From: Bacteroidetes bacterium UBA2322
GTDB taxonomy: Bacteria > Bacteroidota > Bacteroidia > Chitinophagales > UBA2359
DNA length: 33,768 nt
Assembly: GCA_002345145.1 (NCBI GenBank)
Contig: DDVC01000071.1
Span: forward strand, 1 to 33,768
Direction of reading: 5' to 3'
Part shown: piece by piece, positions 32,040-33,768 of the stretch
How the letters are laid out: the number at the start of each line of letters is the position of its first letter
How positions within the stretch are numbered: position 1 is the stretch's first letter
Notes under the pieces: model-generated
Told to the model about the DNA's origin: nothing
Seen by the model: the letters and a program-made list of their open reading frames with translations, nothing else
Databases searched by the model: none
Translations under genes and position numbers: made by a program

Positions 32040-32798
32040 TCAGTTCTTTTTAGGGTATTTTTCTTCAAAAATATCTTCAAGCCTTAGTCCTATAATTTCC
32101 TCCAAGTCTATTTTGGTAGTTTTAAGGTTGGTTTCTGCCATAAGTTTATTTTCTAAGGCTCGGTTATAACCTTCTGTGGCATTGTTTAACTCCGAAAGTT
32201 CTCCTTTACCCAGTTCTGTGTAACTTTTAGCCAGCAGGTAAGAAGCATACATATCTTCGGCAGCCTTAGCGCGTATTTTTAGCAGTTCCATAGCGGCAAG
32301 GTAGCGCTCATAACGCCTGAGCACCTCTGCCCTAAGTTGGAGTTTTGCCTGATTGGTTTCATTTTCGGCAACAGCTAAATGATGTCGGGCAATGTTTACC
32401 TTGTTTTTTCGGGTAATAAGGTTGCCCACATTAAATGTTGCCTGAAAATTGTATCGGGGAAAAAAAATGTTGGTACCAAACTGGTTATCGCCTATATTTC
32501 TGATGTTGGCTTCGTTTAGGTTAAAAGAAGCAGCAAAGTCACGAGTCCATTCCAATTGAGTAATTTTTATTTCTTCGGCAGCTATTTCTTGTTCGGTTTG
32601 AAGGGCTTCGTATTTGGGGTTATTTTGCCAGGCAAGCTGCACCAATACATCGGCATATTCTTTGGCGCGTGTATCTATTGGCGGAACCACTTTGTTAAAA
32701 TCGGTTTTTTGAGCCAGTATCGGTTTACAGGTCAGCAAACCCATGAGAAACAGGAAAACTAAAATAAAGGATGGAATATGGGCTATCTTACAAAACAT
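32040..32798 (-). CDS. Half-length TolC-like outer-membrane efflux protein
   Basis: 252-aa protein with a signal peptide (FILVFLFLMGLLTCKPILAQ). The rest is TolC-like coiled helices: LVQLAWQNNPKYEALQTEQEIAAEEIKI, then a short beta stretch (FAASFNLNE, FPRYNFQATFNVGNL), and two long helices KVNIARHHLAVAENETNQAKLQLRAEVLRRYERYL and AKSYTELGKGELSELNNATEGYNRALENKL. Canonical TolC proteins are about 450 aa with two such repeats; this has only one, and both ends look intact, so it is more likely a natural short form than a fragment. No inner-membrane pump or adaptor is adjacent. It could serve polysaccharide or small-molecule export, but this is a guess. Confidence 0.7.
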   Translation of the reverse strand: MFCKIAHIPSFILVFLFLMGLLTCKPILAQKTDFNKVVPPIDTRAKEYADVLVQLAWQNNPKYEALQTEQEIAAEEIKITQLEWTRDFAASFNLNEANIRNIGDNQFGTNIFFPRYNFQATFNVGNLITRKNKVNIARHHLAVAENETNQAKLQLRAEVLRRYERYLAAMELLKIRAKAAEDMYASYLLAKSYTELGKGELSELNNATEGYNRALENKLMAETNLKTTKIDLEEIIGLRLEDIFEEKYPKKN

Positions 32799-33009
32799 AC
32801 GTTTAATGGTTTAACCTACGTGAAAGCAGGGCTGTGCCGCCACAGTTTTAATTATCATAGCAATTTTAATGCCTAAAACTTGGCTTAAACTTTATACCGC
32901 AAAATAGTTGTCTTATTGTATGGTCAAAATCTTAATTATTGTTCATTGGTATAGGGTTAGGGGCTTTGTGGGGGGCGACCCAAATTTGCTATTCATAGGC
33001 GGCTGTTTA

Positions 33010-33492
33010 CTACTTACATATAGCACAAGTGGCGGGGTCTTGCACCCCAACCGGATAGGCGGTAATTACCTTTGTAACATCACTGCAATAGGCAAACACC
33101 ACCAAAACTTTTTGGTATTTTCCGGTTTCGCCTTCAAGGGCAAACTTGGGGCAGGGCTGTTCGTCGGGGTCAGATTTTCGGTTATTGAGCAATCCCAATG
33201 ACAGTATCTTTCGCACGTCGTGTTCTGTTATTTGCCGGCACTCCATACGGCAGAGGGCGTGCTTGGTAAAAATGAGCGGATTGTTTAGCAGTTTTTGGTT
33301 AAGGTCTGATGCCGGCGGCGGGTTTTCAGCAGCAGGCGGCGGGCTGTGGGTGGTACTATCCGGTGGACTATTGCCATCGTTTGGTTTATACTGCTGTGCT
33401 GCCCATAAAGCGGCAATAAAGGCAAGTATGGTAAAAACCAATTTCCCAAACCGGGAACTAAGGTCTTTGGAAAAGCCGGAGTAATTGTTCAT
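33010..33492 (-). CDS. Membrane-anchored DUF4258 protein
   Basis: 160-aa protein with a single membrane helix at about 17-33 (LVFTILAFIAALWAAQQY), a Pro/Ser/Asn-rich linker (36-62), and a DUF4258 domain at about 72-150. The domain is recognised by FTKHALCRMECRQITEHDVRKIL, followed by a strand pair KVLVVFAYC and VTKVITAYPV. DUF4258 is related in fold to RelE/BrnT-type toxins, but this copy is exported or anchored and has extra cysteines (CPKF, CSD, CAIC), so a toxin role is not implied. The stop of the unknown upstream gene is 12 nt before its ATG, so the two are probably co-transcribed. Confidence 0.7.
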   Translation of the reverse strand: MNNYSGFSKDLSSRFGKLVFTILAFIAALWAAQQYKPNDGNSPPDSTTHSPPPAAENPPPASDLNQKLLNNPLIFTKHALCRMECRQITEHDVRKILSLGLLNNRKSDPDEQPCPKFALEGETGKYQKVLVVFAYCSDVTKVITAYPVGVQDPATCAICK

Positions 33493-33504
33493 AAGGGGAG
33501 TTGC

Positions 33505-33768
33505 TTAATTTCTTACTACTAAAATGTGCTCAATTGGCGCCTGTAAGTTGATAGTTTTGGCTACTTTAAGACCTTCCCATTCCGAAAAAAAATGCTCTCC
33601 GGGCGGAAAATCTGACTCATCTGTTTCACGCCAATTGCTTCCTACAACTATTTCGCTATTTTCGCCATATTCAGTTTTGGCAAAATACACATGATTGCGT
33701 TCTTCAGGTAAAAACATCTCTTCATAATACATTCCTTCGGATTGAAACAGAAGTATATTACCTGTTTT
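33505..33768 (-). CDS. Unrecognised protein, 5' end outside the window
   Basis: The frame is open from the window's right edge to a stop at 33505, giving at least 88 residues (starting KTGNILLFQSEGMYYEEM). An internal ATG at 33732 could be a start, but the open frame continues upstream without a stop, so the gene is most likely longer. The visible part is acidic and beta-like (RNHVYFAKTEYGENSEIVVG, EWEGLKVAKTINLQAPIEHI) with no motif I can name. It probably forms an operon with the DUF4258 gene. Confidence 0.6.
   Translation of the reverse strand, partial: KTGNILLFQSEGMYYEEMFLPEERNHVYFAKTEYGENSEIVVGSNWRETDESDFPPGEHFFSEWEGLKVAKTINLQAPIEHILVVRN

Noticed and set aside
32040..32798. Frameshift or missing half in the TolC-like gene
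   Set aside because: Downstream sequence on the minus strand does not continue a TolC repeat in any frame, and upstream sequence is non-coding, so a simple frameshift is not supported.

Overview
The window reads as chromosomal DNA from a member of the Bacteroidota. Evidence: two large secreted proteins end in type IX secretion (T9SS) type A sorting domains with the YPNPA motif. Several genes have a TAnnTTTG-like -7 box typical of this phylum. Many family types are common there (DUF4350/DUF4129/DUF58 proteins, PD-(D/E)XK_2 'Rpn' proteins, choice-of-anchor B protein). Base composition is moderate and looks even by eye. No rRNA, tRNA, CRISPR array, integrase, phage gene or recognisable IS transposase was seen, so most of the window is core chromosome with a few accessory islets. 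The exact lineage cannot be fixed from this segment.

Left part (1-12 kb). A minus-strand run rluA-type pseudouridine synthase > dTDP-4-dehydrorhamnose reductase > YkgJ-type cysteine-cluster protein > cytochrome P450 diverges from a secreted M43 metalloprotease. A HemJ/CopD-like membrane protein and a family 2 glycosyltransferase follow on the plus strand. A strong hairpin terminator separates these from a minus-strand set: C-terminal processing protease (prc), riboflavin synthase, and a SIMPL-domain exported protein.

Middle (12-21 kb). Two almost identical Rpn/PD-(D/E)XK genes lie in tandem and differ almost only in a short C-terminal segment. Next come a type II NADH dehydrogenase and, convergent to it, smc. 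Upstream of smc is about 0.9 kb without core genes. It contains a 614-bp element bounded by perfect 12-bp inverted repeats and filled with 190-bp tandem repeats. Right beside it is a two-gene module that looks like a HigBA-order toxin-antitoxin system.

Right part (21-33.8 kb). A TPM-domain membrane protein is followed by a group resembling MoxR-associated operons (DUF58, DUF4350, DUF4129), interrupted by aroQ and tadA and with no MoxR ATPase in view. Then come a T9SS-exported choice-of-anchor B protein, a bacterial SUI1/YciH factor, a second inverted-repeat-bounded element (245 bp), cinA, a half-size TolC-like protein, a membrane-anchored DUF4258 protein, and a gene cut by the window edge.

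The items most worth a second look are the tandem Rpn pair with an exchanged C-terminal module, the inverted-repeat repeat family present as two full and at least two partial copies, and the putative toxin-antitoxin pair with an inverted repeat upstream. All functional calls are from reading motifs; no database search was run.
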